Source of the DNA: Pelecanus crispus
Taxonomy: Eukaryota; Chordata; Aves; Pelecaniformes; Pelecanidae
Length of the DNA: 64,000 nt
Reading direction: 5' to 3'
NCBI RefSeq assembly: GCF_030463565.1
Contig: NC_134649.1
Location: 4,661,501 to 4,725,500 of the forward strand
Below, piece after piece: positions 1 to 12,700 of this stretch; position 1 is the first letter of the stretch; each line of letters opens with the position of its first letter. Position numbers and translations under genes: made by a program. The notes under the pieces are model-generated. The model was not told where the DNA came from. It did no database searches and was given only the letters and a program-made list of their open reading frames with translations.

Positions 1-2805
1 AGTAGAGCATCGCTGGGGTTTTTTTGACTTTTTGTTGCCACAAGAATGTGCTTTGATGAATTAATTTGCCCAGGGAGGCAAGAGAGCATCCAGCCTCTTT
101 CTGTGAACCCTTTGGTTTTCTGTCACTGTCCTTCTCCTCACCCTCCCTGCATCCCCTGTGTACCTGGCTGAGATGAGAATATGGTGCTAAGCCATCTGCT
201 CCCAAAACACCTTAACGCTGTATTTAAGAAATGGCTCTAGTTAAGAATGCTCCTGTTAATACAAAATTGTGGGAATCCATGATTTTCCACGTCATATTTG
301 CTCAGTTTATAAGGGGATAAAAATATATTTTTTCCAAACTTCAGCCCCGTGTGTTCAGCCACAGCTCCAAGAACCAAGCTGGTTTCTTTACATTTCACAC
401 ATCATCACCAGTAAGATGAAGCTAAACTAAGCCATCAGCTACACTGACACAGCCTCATCGGTGCCTCCCATTACTTTTCAGTACAAGAGGCTGGGTTGTA
501 AACAACACTGCTAAGAGCTTACCAGAAAGAACAACCTCCACCCTCCCAGCAGAGCCAGTCTTGTAGGCTAAAGAAGCCTCTAATACACATGAAAAGGCAG
601 AGCTGCTAAGTAATAGAGAACCATTTTCTAACAGCACTGTCTAGTGTTAAATAACACTTAAACTAGGACTGGACTCGAAGCTTCTGAACTGAAATTTGTT
701 TCCCAAAAGTTTAACAGATGTTTAAAAGCGTATGGGAAATTTTATTCTTGCAAATGCAGTCATACTGAGGAGCTTCTAACCTCTTTTCTTTAAGAACATA
801 TGAGAGTACTTCCCAGATATTTTAGCACTAAGAGCATAGTGGAAGGAAAACATTTCATTTGAGAAGTAAGCCCTTGATACACTGATGAGACAAGAAATCC
901 ATCCTAATTCACATTTTAGGACAAAGCAATAAAAAGCTCACGTGTTTAGAAGACTGAGGAGGCTCAAGTCCCTGCTGAAAGTAATCTGCAAGTAATTTGG
1001 GATGCTTTTGTCTCTAAACCAGGCTTGGAATCACCAGGGCCAGAAACAATGGTATTTGATATTAGCAGAAAGATATATCATTGAGTGTTTTGCTCTTCCT
1101 GCTTATAAACAAATTCTCATTGGATTATCTTTAAACAAAATTCTCTGTTTTCTGCAATGGAAACCTCACAAAAAAAATTATACAGGAAGAAAATTCCAGT
1201 AGTCTACAAAACCCATGCTGCCTGTCCCCACTCCAGAATGTTTTCCATCCCAGGTAACATTTTCAGAAGTATCTAAGTGTGGAGTTCACCTCACCTGACT
1301 TTTACATCTGTGTCCAGTGACCCTCAGTGAAGACCCATTCAGAGGGGGTTTATTCTGTTCCTCAAGCACCTGACCCATGTTACTTCCTAGACATGCTTCC
1401 TGTCTTACTTCACCACCTATGAGGGACCTTGGACCTCTAAAATTAATATTAGAGTCCTAGCCTTGTTTGTGGCTTAGTGTCTTTCTATATAAAGTCTCTC
1501 GTCTCAGATTCGTAAGGTCTATGTCAGATGTTCTTGCAAGATGTGTAATTTATTCGGCTACATCATGTTTTCTGAACACCGTGCCTGGTTGGAACCATAG
1601 CTAGCAGGGAGTACTGCAGATGTGATGCCCTCAAAAAGCCCCTCCACTGCTGGCACACTCAGAAATAGCTCTACCCTCCCCCTGTTTAGAATGGTCACTT
1701 CCACTCAAATTTTTTTCTCGCAATCAGTTATTTTTTAAATTGACTTCATGTTCCTTTTTTTCTGGGACGGTGCAACTTCATTTCATTAGATTCTATCAGA
1801 CTTTTGCTTCTTGTCCAACTGAACGAAGCTTCAGTGATAAACATTCCTACCAGTTTTTGCTGCCATCATTTTCTGGTGCTTGGCAGACTCACAGCTATAT
1901 ACAGGATAAGAGCCTTTCCTGGTTTCATCCGGCAGAGATGAGGAACAAGGGACTCAAGATGCTGCTGGGTCAGCACCTTTTGATGTTCTTTAATTAAACC
2001 ATTTTTTTTCCCAACTTCAGAGGCCACAATATTCATTTAGAAGATTTCCCAATTATCATTGGGAACATAAGAATGCTACATACAATTTATAAATCACATA
2101 CCATAAAAAGCACTCGCTATATGTATGCATTTTTATCAAGTGCACAGTTTCTCTACTCTTAGTTTTTTTATAAAAGCACGTGTGACCCTGTAACGGTATT
2201 GTCAACAGATTCAGCAACAGTGTCCTCGTGCTGCTTTCCCCCCTGCACAAACCTTTTGTCAATCTGAGGGAGTTTCAGCCATCTAGCCCCCCCTCCCAAT
2301 AGCTAATTGTTGTCCTACTGTTTTTACTACACTAAGAAATATTATTTTTACTTCCTGCTAATTTAGCTTTACATCCACCAAACTGGGTTTGATGTTGCAT
2401 GTCTGTAAAAGTGTTTCCCACCAAAAGGATGACGGCCACTCCTGAAAGCGTGCCTTAGCAAAGCACTCTCCCTGGGAGCACACAGCTTCCCACGGACTGC
2501 TGTGAGGTGTTCATGTGCTTAAATCTAGGCTGATGCTTTAGACGTTTCGTTCATCTGGGCCTTTTTGTCACTGAGACAAAATAGGTACAACGTGAGGAGG
2601 CTGGCGCTCCCGCAGTCATGTCCAGCTACACCCTTGCAGTAAGCACTTCCAAGAGCCTGATATTTCAGTAGAAAGAACATCAACTGATCTCCAGTGCTGA
2701 CAGCGAGATCGGCCCTTTCTTCCCCATATGCAGTGATTTTGATCACACCTGCAATGCTATTCGCTGGCTAATCTGCTAGTTTCTCCTTTCTTTTCTTGTC
2801 CAAAG
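1..2805 (+). other. ADAMTS17: Last intron of ADAMTS17 (3' part)
   Basis: This is non-coding sequence upstream of the last ADAMTS17 exon. It ends in a strong acceptor, with the pyrimidine run TTCTCCTTTCTTTTC at 2781-2795 and AG at 2804-2805. I looked for the cysteine- and tryptophan-rich pattern of thrombospondin repeats, which the preceding exons of this family encode, and found none. The preceding exon is therefore probably left of the window. The open frames here have no recognisable domains. Assignment to this intron is an inference from the exon that follows. Confidence 0.7.
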
Positions 2806-2957
2806 CTGCTCTCACGTACAAGTGCACAGGCGACCAGTGGACAGTGTACTGCAGGGTGATCCGGGAGAAGAATCTGTGCCAAGACATGCGGTGGTATCAG
2901 CGCTGTTGCCAGACTTGCAGAGACTTTTATGCAAACAAGATGCAGCAGAAGAGTTAA
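2806..2957 (+). CDS. ADAMTS17: ADAMTS17 terminal coding exon, PLAC domain (partial gene)
   Basis: This exon encodes the C-terminus of a secreted zinc metalloprotease of the ADAMTS family, which acts in the extracellular matrix. The frame enters with two bases completing a split codon, then gives 49 codons and TAA at 2955-2957. Six cysteines lie within about 34 residues, in the pattern YKC, VYC, NLC, RCC and QTC. That is the six-cysteine PLAC (protease and lacunin) domain that closes many ADAMTS proteins. The stretch [19 protein letters not shown] and the neighbouring genes (LYSMD4, then MEF2A) point to ADAMTS17 rather than a paralogue such as ADAMTS19. The catalytic, disintegrin and thrombospondin exons lie outside the window. 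The frame is intact and the acceptor at 2804-2805 is good. I did not align it, so the family is firmer than the exact paralogue. Confidence 0.88.
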
Positions 2958-5900
2958 TGAACCTGTGCTACTTCTTAGAGTATTACAGCTATTTGTATGT
3001 AAATCACGGACTAGTAGGTCTGAGTACTGGAACTCGATGAGTTGCTACAATGTGGTGGATTCCAAAGCATACCTAATAAGACTTGAAACTAATTCTACAG
3101 ACTGGATACCAAAGTAATCCACTCATCCACCTTAAAAAAAACAAACAGAAAGAGTCATCTCAAGGAGCCAATCATTTTATCGTATTTTGACATCCTTACA
3201 TTTTTCATTAATGCTTTTTACTTTAATATATTAAATCTCCAGCCACTGGATGGCTTGCTACCATTAAAGAAAAGGACAAGAGCTGCAAAGTGATTACATT
3301 GACTAAGGTTATGGGTACCTCCATGGAGGAAGGCCTCTGGCAAAATAATTCAGCAAAGGTAGAGACATTACTTAATCTTTTAATCTTGGCTTTCATCCGG
3401 TGTTTTCAATTCCCAACAGTTATCCCACTGTGGAGTGGGCTTGGAGGGACACACATAAATGAAAAGCTTAATTGAAAGAGAGGATTTGCTGTAAAAGCTT
3501 GTGAAAACTGATATCAGAGGATGAACATCTCTGAAATTCCTGCAGAAAACTCAGTACAATTATATCCAACATTCCAAGTCATATTTTTTAGAGCAACTAA
3601 TAGGGACTGCTCTTCTTTCTAATTTTAAAAACCATTCCTCTCTCTCTTTTCCCCAGAATAATAGTTTCTTTTATGAAACCTAATTTTTCTCTGAGCTTAA
3701 TGAAATGGAAGTGTATTAACAGCAGTAGATAGTTATTTTTAAGCAAGAACCATTTATGTGAGATGGGAGAAGCCAGAAATCATTTCATCCAGTAGAACTT
3801 ACTGAGGGATTGCTTGGCGTAATCTCTCTCCAGTTTTTAGAAGTCAAACAGATGATGAGACTGAATGGGTTTTTTTAAGAGGACCATGCAACTGGATAGG
3901 GTTGGTACAGAAACAGGATTTGGAACAACCTTTGTGTGAAGGATGGAGTGAACAGGTGTTTCCCATCTCTTGGCTCTGGTGTACATCTGAGGTTATGTAG
4001 CCTTTCGAGTCAAAAGTAGTCAGTGATACAAGACATTCGAAGTGAAATCTTGAGCTTGTTGAAGCCGTAAGGCTAAGACTTCCAGTGCCTTCAGTAAGGG
4101 TTAGGATTTTACCCACTGTGTTTTAATGCTTCCTGTCTTACTTTTGTGGTGCTATCAGGTTTGGTGCTATCAGATCGACGCTATCAGAGCGCTTAGCAAG
4201 TGCTGCATATATGATACTCTCTTCCATGTCTCTGCACTTTAAACCAAACTCCTCTCTAAGATGTGAGACTTGAAACAGGAGCTCTACCCAGGGCAGAGTT
4301 TGTCCCCTCCGTTAGTCCTATGGATCAATGTCTCTCTGTCATATCTTGCTCCAGCATGTATCATTTCCCTTGCCAGGGTCCAAGGTCAGTTGTGCAGTGG
4401 TTAAGTTACAGCCCACTCTTCATGATATGAACAGAGCCGTTCGGATGAATTGCAGCTTTGTACTCGCTCTAGAACTGCGTGTTACTGTTTTATTCTTGGG
4501 AGATGAGTGCAGAACTAAGCCCAGCTACTACCCCCAGCCCCTGGGCCAGTCTGGATTGCAGCTTACACTTGTCCTCAAGTTGTCTTAGTTGCTGTTGTCT
4601 CTTTTTTCCAATGCAAGGAGGGATAAAGACTCTTAGTACCTAACATATCTTTAAAGCAACTTTTTCTTTGTTATTACAATCCTTTCAATATCCAGGACCT
4701 CACTGGAATAACACATTAGCATTTTATTAAGGGCTAAGTTTTTCAAGCACGGGGAGCTAATGTTCGTCAACACACTAATACTGTGTGGGCTTCACGTTCG
4801 CATCTGTGCTTATTAGTGCAAATGAGTGTGTGCACACAAGGGCTGGCCTGTATGCACAAAGGCACGTTTGCACGCAGTTTTTTCTCAAGTGCCTGTCTCA
4901 AAGAGATCTGCTTTTCAATGCTCCAGATGATTTTCTCTACCAGGGAAATGATTCCAACTTGTTTTTTGTTATACTGGATGTTCTTTTGGCATCTTATAGT
5001 CAGGATCAGACCTCCTTCTTCTGTTATTCCTACCCTGTAGCCCAAACGCAGAGGTTGTGTAACTACTTAGCAGGTAATCAATGGAAAATGTTGCTGGCAG
5101 GGGTGACAGGGAAGATTTAGGCAATAAATAACTGAACATCCACGGTGATGTTCAGTTGGGCAAATTAATAGGTAGATGAACTGCTAACGAGAAAGTTCCA
5201 AGAGATCAGACGGAGCCCAGAGGACCTGATTTATATTGGTAATTCACCGTGGTAGTTTTCCCCCTTGCCTGCTGTCGTACCCTGCAGCAGCACAGCCCTG
5301 CCTGTACCGCAGGCCTGTGACCCGTCCTTGCTGCCTCCCTGCCACCAAAGGCACCTCACAGCAGTTTGGCTGAGATGGGTCCCCTTACGTCCTTCGCTTG
5401 GTTTGGAGTTTTCTGGTTTTCTTTTAATGGGCAACATTTGCCCATGAAGTGGCCTGGCCCGATGAAATGCCACCCCCTTGCTGATCATTTTTGGTGTAAT
5501 TCATACTCACCTTGGGCTGTTGAAGGATTTGCCACCAGGCTTCTCTGTTATCTTGGAATAATAGTGTGTGCATTTATTATTAATGGGAATCAAAGGTGCT
5601 TTTAAATAGCAGGGGTCCTTTTTCCTTCCGGTGCTCATCTGTCACCCTCTCTAGGCAAAATGTAGGCTCCTAGAAAGGTGCATAGGAAAGGAAGGATTTT
5701 AGTTCTTACATTTTTCACTGATAATTCACTACTGGCCACTGTCCAGAACAGGATACTAGGCTAGTTAGACCTGTGGCCTGTCCCACTACGCTAGGGCCTG
5801 GACTTCAAAGGACATTTGGGTCCCAGTTCTGGGTCCTACCTAAGGAAACATGAATTTACAAGGAATTCTTCTGAATGTCTGAGCACTGAAAAAAACACCT

Positions 5901-6710
5901 CACTTGCTCTCACAGCCCACAGATTAGCGTGCATCAACCTTTTTTTTTAATAATCAGAAACCAACGTGAATTAAAAACTGATGGCACAACACAGCTCCAT
6001 TTTATTACATTCTCTTACTTCATATGGTGACAACCTTCCCATTTTATAATAGCCAGAAAAATAATAATAATAATAAAAAAGTTTAATTCTGTTCAATACT
6101 CCTGCACTTCTGTTTTGTATCATTTTATAGGAGCTTTACTATGAATTTACAGCTATGCTCTGCCCTCAGTTACTACATACTGGTGAAAAGAAAGCTGTTT
6201 GTTTCCGTGTATCTATGACAATACTTTTTTTAGTTGTTCATAGGAGATTGACGCTCTTTTGATTACAGTGGTGGTATTTCCATATTGTAAACAATACTCT
6301 GTACTGTTACTAAAGTACTGTACATTTCTAGTTGCACAATTGTGTTATTGAGTGTAGATTCTCACTATCTCATGTATGGTGCTATTTTTGTTGGTGGAAA
6401 AGAATCTTAGCAGTCGATTATTGCTTGATATTTTATTATAATACAGGGATATATTCTCCATGGCAATAATATCATTTAAGTTTTTCATTACAGAGTGAAA
6501 TGTATATATTTTTCCATTAGCTAATTTGCATATGTACTGTATCCATGGTAATTTTCTTTTTGGTGCTGGTTATAAATAGAAAAGATAAAAACAGTCAAAC
6601 TGAATGGAACCAGTTGTAAATGAAAACCAAAAAAAAAGGAAAAAGGATCATTCCATTTTGAAAAAATTGAGTATGTTGAATAATAAATTTATTTTTTCCA
6701 TAACAACTTT
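2958..6710 (+). other. ADAMTS17: ADAMTS17 3' UTR (approximate end)
   Basis: This is AT-rich non-coding sequence after the ADAMTS17 stop. AATAAA hexamers occur at 5123-5128, 6682-6687, 6935-6940 and 6974-6979. I chose about 6.7 kb because 6060-6700 is dense in T- and A-rich elements typical of a distal 3' UTR, and the 6682 hexamer closes that stretch. The sites at 6935 and 6974 are followed or preceded by GT-rich sequence and are real alternatives. A 3' UTR of 3-4 kb would fit this gene. Within it, 4151-4187 holds three spaced copies of GCTATCAG. No open frame here resembles a known protein. Confidence 0.5.
6682..6687 (+). terminator. ADAMTS17: Candidate poly(A) signal, ADAMTS17
   Basis: A canonical AATAAA hexamer ends an AT-rich 3' UTR-like stretch. 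Hexamers at 5123, 6935 and 6974 are alternatives, and the sequence alone cannot decide which is used. Confidence 0.4.
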
Positions 6711-9700
6711 AATAAGGTTTCTGAACTTGAAAAAAATACAAAGCAAACCAAATAGCTAGCATGAAAATTCAGAGAAAGGAGTGAAGCTGTAAGTAGTACA
6801 TTATGCATCTGTCTAATACTGGACTGAGACTGGCATTCAGTTAAGTCTAGGCCAACTGTTTGATAGCTGTGGTAGGTGTAAAAGGTCATTTGTCACTAAA
6901 ATTCTGGCATCTCAGAGTTCCCAGTGTGCTAACAAATAAAGAAATGATGGGTCTTGTGCCGGTCGGGTTGCAAAATAAAGCACAGGGAATGTTAGTACCT
7001 GATTAATGCCTTGCAAGGTCTGTGGTCAGTGACACAAAAGTAGAAAATGCCTGTCTGGAAAATGTGAGCCAGGCTCCGTCTGGGGTATCGCTGTGTATGC
7101 CTGAGCAGGCTGCGGGGAAGCTAAAGCTTACGCATGGCGGGAGGGACATTTTTGCAAGTGCTTTTGAGAAAGGTTGCTTTCAATGTATGTTGGAGCTGAG
7201 ATGAAGCGGCAGCTTGCTGTATGTTTAATGGTAGCTGCTCCACAGGCGCAACCTGATAATGGAGGCTACTGAGCATGTGGAAATTTATATCGGAGCAAAA
7301 TTATCCCATCCATTGGAAAGGTATCTACATAACCTAGCTGCACACTTCCCTGGTGTGAAATAAACAGAATTACTTCAGTGCCAAGTGTTTCGGATGTCTT
7401 TGTTGTAGGCGCTAGCCAGGATCTTTGTACTATTTAATTCCCCCCTCAGCATGGTGAAGATGTTTTTTGCAGACAGCTGCACACAGATATGCCTGTAAGA
7501 TCCTCTCCGACCCTGTCTTACAAAGATGCCATCGTCCATATCCCATTCCAGCTCAATTCTTGTTAAAAGGACGCTTCTTGGAGATGGGAGCAGCACCTTT
7601 CTAAAGCAGCCTTAAAAACAAGCCAAAGTACTGTTGGTGTGAGAGTCCTCCTCCCCAAATGATTTCCAGAAATTTAGTTTATACTTATATTAAAAATAGA
7701 GCTCATTTACTGATCTCATGCTGGCTTCTTGGTAATGGCACAACACTGATAGACTTCCTAGTTTTCAGAGGTAGCCTTAGGAGATAGATACCAGCCCAGC
7801 TGCGATCATACGTATGACTGTTAACAGCAGCAAAATCGTAGAAACTCCATCCAAGTGTTGCTGTATATTAACACATCATCGTGTTTGTGTGTTGCCCGGA
7901 GTCGACATATGATTGCAATTGTTGACCTGTTTAAACAATAAAAAATAGCTATAAGCCTTTGGAAGCCAAAAGGCTTTACATTAAGCTGGGATATGGCAAT
8001 GGGTGGGAGGGGTGTAAGGAATGCTGTCATACATTTGGCTTGAAATTTTCCTGGTATGTGCCAATATCTCTTCTATAAATCCAGTAGGCTTATATACTTA
8101 GTTTGCCTATTTTGCATGTAGCAGTTTTGCTGTTTTTCTCTTATTCCTAATCCCCATCTTCTAACCAAGAAACCAGATGATTTGAAGCCATTGTCCTTCC
8201 CTATGATCTCAGTTGTCTTTTTATTTAAGACACTTCAGCCAAGGTCATTAAAGGCAGGTGGGGTCAGATGGCTCTGGTGCTCTGGCATAAAAGTACCAGG
8301 AGGAAAATATAGTCTCTCTTCAGCTTCTTGGAGTTCAGTTCTGCCGCCGCCAACTCCACCTGCTTCCTTCACTCTCTTGCAAGTCCTGGTGTACACGGCA
8401 GCCTTAGCCCTTTCTTGGTCCCTTGCAGAAAGCTTGTGGGACCCTGCTTTCTCTGGAAGGAAATTTCTTTCCAAAAAGCTCAATATGGATCACCTTACCA
8501 TCAGCCCCATGCATCACCCAGAGTACTACTGTTGGAAGACCTTGCTCCGTTGGTAGAGTGAAAACCACATGTTTCTTTGTGCTTTTCCCAACACCACATG
8601 GTCCACTGGGAAAGGTATGTTTTCTTCTTATTGAAGAGTGTCGGCACAAATGCTAATATGCTGTAGAGTTCCAGGCAGAGAGGAACCATGCCAGATGCAC
8701 TCACATTCAATGCACTCACACTTCTGACGGAGTAAGAAAAGAAGCCCTGGTAACCTACTTGCCTGCAAGTTACTTGCCTCACTTGTCCTGCTGCTGCGTG
8801 AATATAGCGCACCCAGAAACAGGCAGGCTGTGGGAACTGCTCCTGAACAGCATTTTTTCTTCAAGTACTTGGACCTGTGCTGAACATGCGTGATAATACT
8901 TGTCCATACAATGTGCACTTCAGCATCCTTCTGTTTATCTTGATTTGGAGCCAGGTCAGTCGGAAGACAGGAGTTCCTCAAATGCTACTAATGCACAAAG
9001 ACCAGTTATCTTTTCTGTGTGCTTTTTTTTTTTTTTTTTTTTTTGTCCTTTTATCATGTCTCTGGCTTCTCTTCACACTCTTTAGAAATGGGCTGGTCTT
9101 CCTGGAAAGAGACTTTCCAACAGCATGACTGCTTGGGACAACCAGGACTGAAGCATCTTCACTTTGGATGGGAAGAATTGTCTGTTTATAAAAGGAGAGT
9201 TTAAACATGAGAGTATATAAGCAGAGAGGGACCACAAACTCCCCTGAGCAGTAACTACCCCAGAAAGCAATCGGAGAGTCTCCAAAGCTGACTTCCATGT
9301 GTCTTGCATCGCCTCGTCTCCTTTTATGCCACTTTCATGTGACAGACCCCACAGAGAATGCCTGGAGGCTGCACTGTACCACATTTATTATTTTGTCAGA
9401 GCTGCTGTGTCTGCCAAATGGTGGCCAGACACTCAGATAGACTTTCCCAATTAGCAGAGTTCTGCAGCTGATGTCTGGGGCTTGCATATGTGTTCCCCGC
9501 GCGTTACCGCAGCCGAGACGCTGGCCAAGTCCACATGGCCCGGGGTAGGTATCCGCCTCGGCCGCTGGGATGGGGAGAAGCAGCTGGGCTTTCTTGAAAG
9601 TTGTGGTTTCCCTCAGCTCCTCTTGTTTGGCTGTGAAAGACTCCTGTTCGGGTGTTTCACCCTTTCATCCCTCTGTGGCCTGGGTGGAGCTGGAGCCTCC

Positions 9701-12700
9701 AGTGTGACTTGTCTGGGTCATGCCACAGCCCTTGGCATCCTCCTCGACCTCGGGAGAGAGCGACTCCGCACGCTCGCCATGGTGGAGCCCGCAGGACGTC
9801 TGCGTGTGGGGCCGGCTCCTGGCACGTCTCGGTCTCCAGGTGAACCCTTGCATCCTCAGCATCTCCTGAGCCTCAGGGGCTTACAGCAGTCTCAGCGTAA
9901 CTCCAGAGGTGCTTGTCTCGTCCTTCCTCCTCTCTTCCCACAGACACGCTTCATGGCCTCACCCTCCCTCCATGAGCAGTCTCTTTCCCCTCTTGTTCTG
10001 CTTGCAGCTGCTTTGTCCCCCACAAACTCGCTTTGCACCCACCAGAAACTTCGCCACCTTTGCAGTCTATACAGAATACCTTCCCTCATCTCCTCAAGTG
10101 CATTTAATCTCCTCCCTCAGCCCTCTGAAGAAAAATACTTTTCTCATCGTACTCCTGTGGTAGCCCTATGTCTCCTCTCACCTTTGCTTTCTGGATAATT
10201 TTTACTCTGAGGTCTTTTATAACGATTCAGTGTTCTTTGTGCAGTGGCACTTAGAAGCTACAACCAGACGTGTGGATGCTGGAAAGTCATGCCCCCAGAA
10301 ATGGTCCTTCTCTCAAGAGCTTGCAGACCACAGGTGGTCCTGGGGAAAAGGCAGATTCCCAAAGAAGCTAGCTGGGGTTATTGGCAGCAGCAAGCTGAGA
10401 AGGCATGGAGATGAGCATAAGCCGCTTCTGAAGCGAGCGAGTGTGCCTGTACTGTGGTTATCGCACTGGCAGGGGAGGGAAAGGGATACTCCCCACTGGT
10501 TTTATATCCTCAGACACATTTTTGGTTATTGGAAGTAGCAAACGGTAAAATCCACATCACTTCAGAGATGCCCCTTATAGAAACTGGGCTGCAAGATCCA
10601 GCCCCAAGCCTGGATACTGCTCAAAATGTGGGCTGGCGGAGAGGGAAATGCTCATTTGTTGAGCAGGAGGAGAGCACTGGTAGCACGCCAGTCTGTACGG
10701 CTGGCTCCGCTACCCCAAAAAGCATCAGCTGTTGAAAGGTCACTGGCAGTTTTCTGTAAGGTCACTGCATGCTACAACAGCCATCCTGGAGACAGGCAGT
10801 GAAACTATTCAGACTGGCAATGAATCGGTGAAAAAGGGGTATCCTCTAACAGGATCTTTAGGTTGCACAAAGATCAGTGCAACCACGGCCTGGCCAGCAA
10901 AGCCAGACAAGCCATTCTTGGGTGGGTTTTTTTCATTTTCTTGGAAAAGACATTATTTGAACATTTCGCAGCTTCCATTTATTTCCCCAGCTCTGTATTT
11001 TTGCCCCTGATTTTGTCTCTAATGGGAAAAAGACCCAACCAGACTGCAGCTTTGTTTGGCACCAAACTTTCCTCCTGAGATGATCGCACAAGAAGTCTTT
11101 TATCACTTCGGCGGCTCTGAGCCAGAGCTGCTTGTGGTGGAAGTCGCCGGGACTGTAACCCCGGGCTGTCGTGGGACGAGAGTCAAGCTCGGGCTGTCAG
11201 CAAGGCGCGTTGCAGCAGTCGGAGCCCCTGCCAGGACACGTCAGTACTTCTGAGTGTGCTCCCCCCGGTGCTGCTCTCATTAAGGAAAAGGTATGAAATC
11301 CACATCTAGACTGAATTAGTCCTTTAAAAAAATTAAGTGTCGTTTAAAATATAAATCCAGTCCAGAATCATGGTCTAATTCCTTAGGAAATCACTATAAA
11401 TCGAGCCTCCCCTGCTCACCACTGCCTAATAACAACATGTCACGTCTTGGTTTTCTCACAGAGCTGATTCACCTTCCGTGCCGCTTGCGCTGCCTTGGCT
11501 TCAGCACCGTCACCTCTGCTTTGTGCCCAGGTTTGTGTCAAGGAAGGAGGGTCCTGCTGAGCTACCAGACTGCTGGTCTCTTCAGCCGCTCTCGCTCGCG
11601 GCTTCTTCCCCCCATCGCTTCACAACACTGGCCAACAACACCTTGAGGAGGGGAGTGTGACACTGAGCCCAAGACATGGTGTCGGTCGCATTTCCCAGAG
11701 GGTAAGGAAGATTCCAGCTGCTTTTTTTTCCCAACCATGTTTTGCTGAAGAAACAATTTTAAAGGGGAAAAAGAAAAGACCACATTATTGTGTAAGCAAG
11801 ATGGAAAACAGCTTTCTGCGGGTTCCCAGGTATTTATGTGCCATTCTCTCTGCAACATTATTAGCAACAACATTGCCTGTGGCTGGCTGGCTATTCAGTA
11901 CGGATGGTTTTGCAACAGCTGTGTGCGCAGTGCCTTCCTTCACAAGCAGTGCCTTTTCCCTGGCTGTCCCCGTGGCTCGGTTTATTTGTACGCAAGGCAG
12001 CTGTGAGGTTATCGAGGCTTTCCATCAGCTGTACAAACTCACAGCAGAATCAGCTGTGTGTGTGTCCCTTTCTGAGAATTACAGATTTTGGGTAGTAGGC
12101 TCTTGGGCGGCTCCTATGAGAGATCTGGTCTTTCTTATGTGTCTCTCCAGAGGAGTTGCTGCCCATGCTTATACTATAAGCTATGGACCGTCTTTAGCCA
12201 GATGTATAAGAAAGAAAAAGCATATTTGCTTGTTTGTTTTCCAGCCTCCCCATAGAATGGTTCTAAAAGCAGAAGTATCTTTCAGTGTGGAAAAAAAAAA
12301 TGACAAAAACATCCTCATATTTGTCGAAATTTTCTTAGATGTTTTTCAGGGTATCACTAAGACCTGCCAGGCTCCTCCCCTTTTGTCCCTTGCCTTACCC
12401 CAAATACTTCCATTTTTGGCTAAAAAATCTCAGGTTTGGGATTTTTTTTGACCAACAATGTCAGCCAAAACCCAAGATCTTTTCTCTAATTTTTCCACTT
12501 AATTTTTAAACTATCTTCTGGCAAAACAGAAATATTGTTTTGATGGAAAATTTTCAACCAGCTCTGCTCATTAGTTTCTGCCAGCAGTCATACAGGCAAA
12601 GCAGTGCATCCTCCAAGAGAGGAGCCTGTCCGAAGGGCCGAGCATGCGGCAGCGATGCCTAATGCTTCTCTCCAGCTCTGTGCCCCAGCCAGCATTCTGC

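Noticed and set aside
9482-10198. 238-codon plus-strand open frame
   Set aside because: No recognisable domain, no splice or promoter context and overlapping frames of similar length on both strands. It looks like a chance frame in GC-richer DNA.
11657-12451. 264-codon plus-strand open frame
   Set aside because: No recognisable motif. It runs through A-rich and T-rich tracts and has no supporting gene context.
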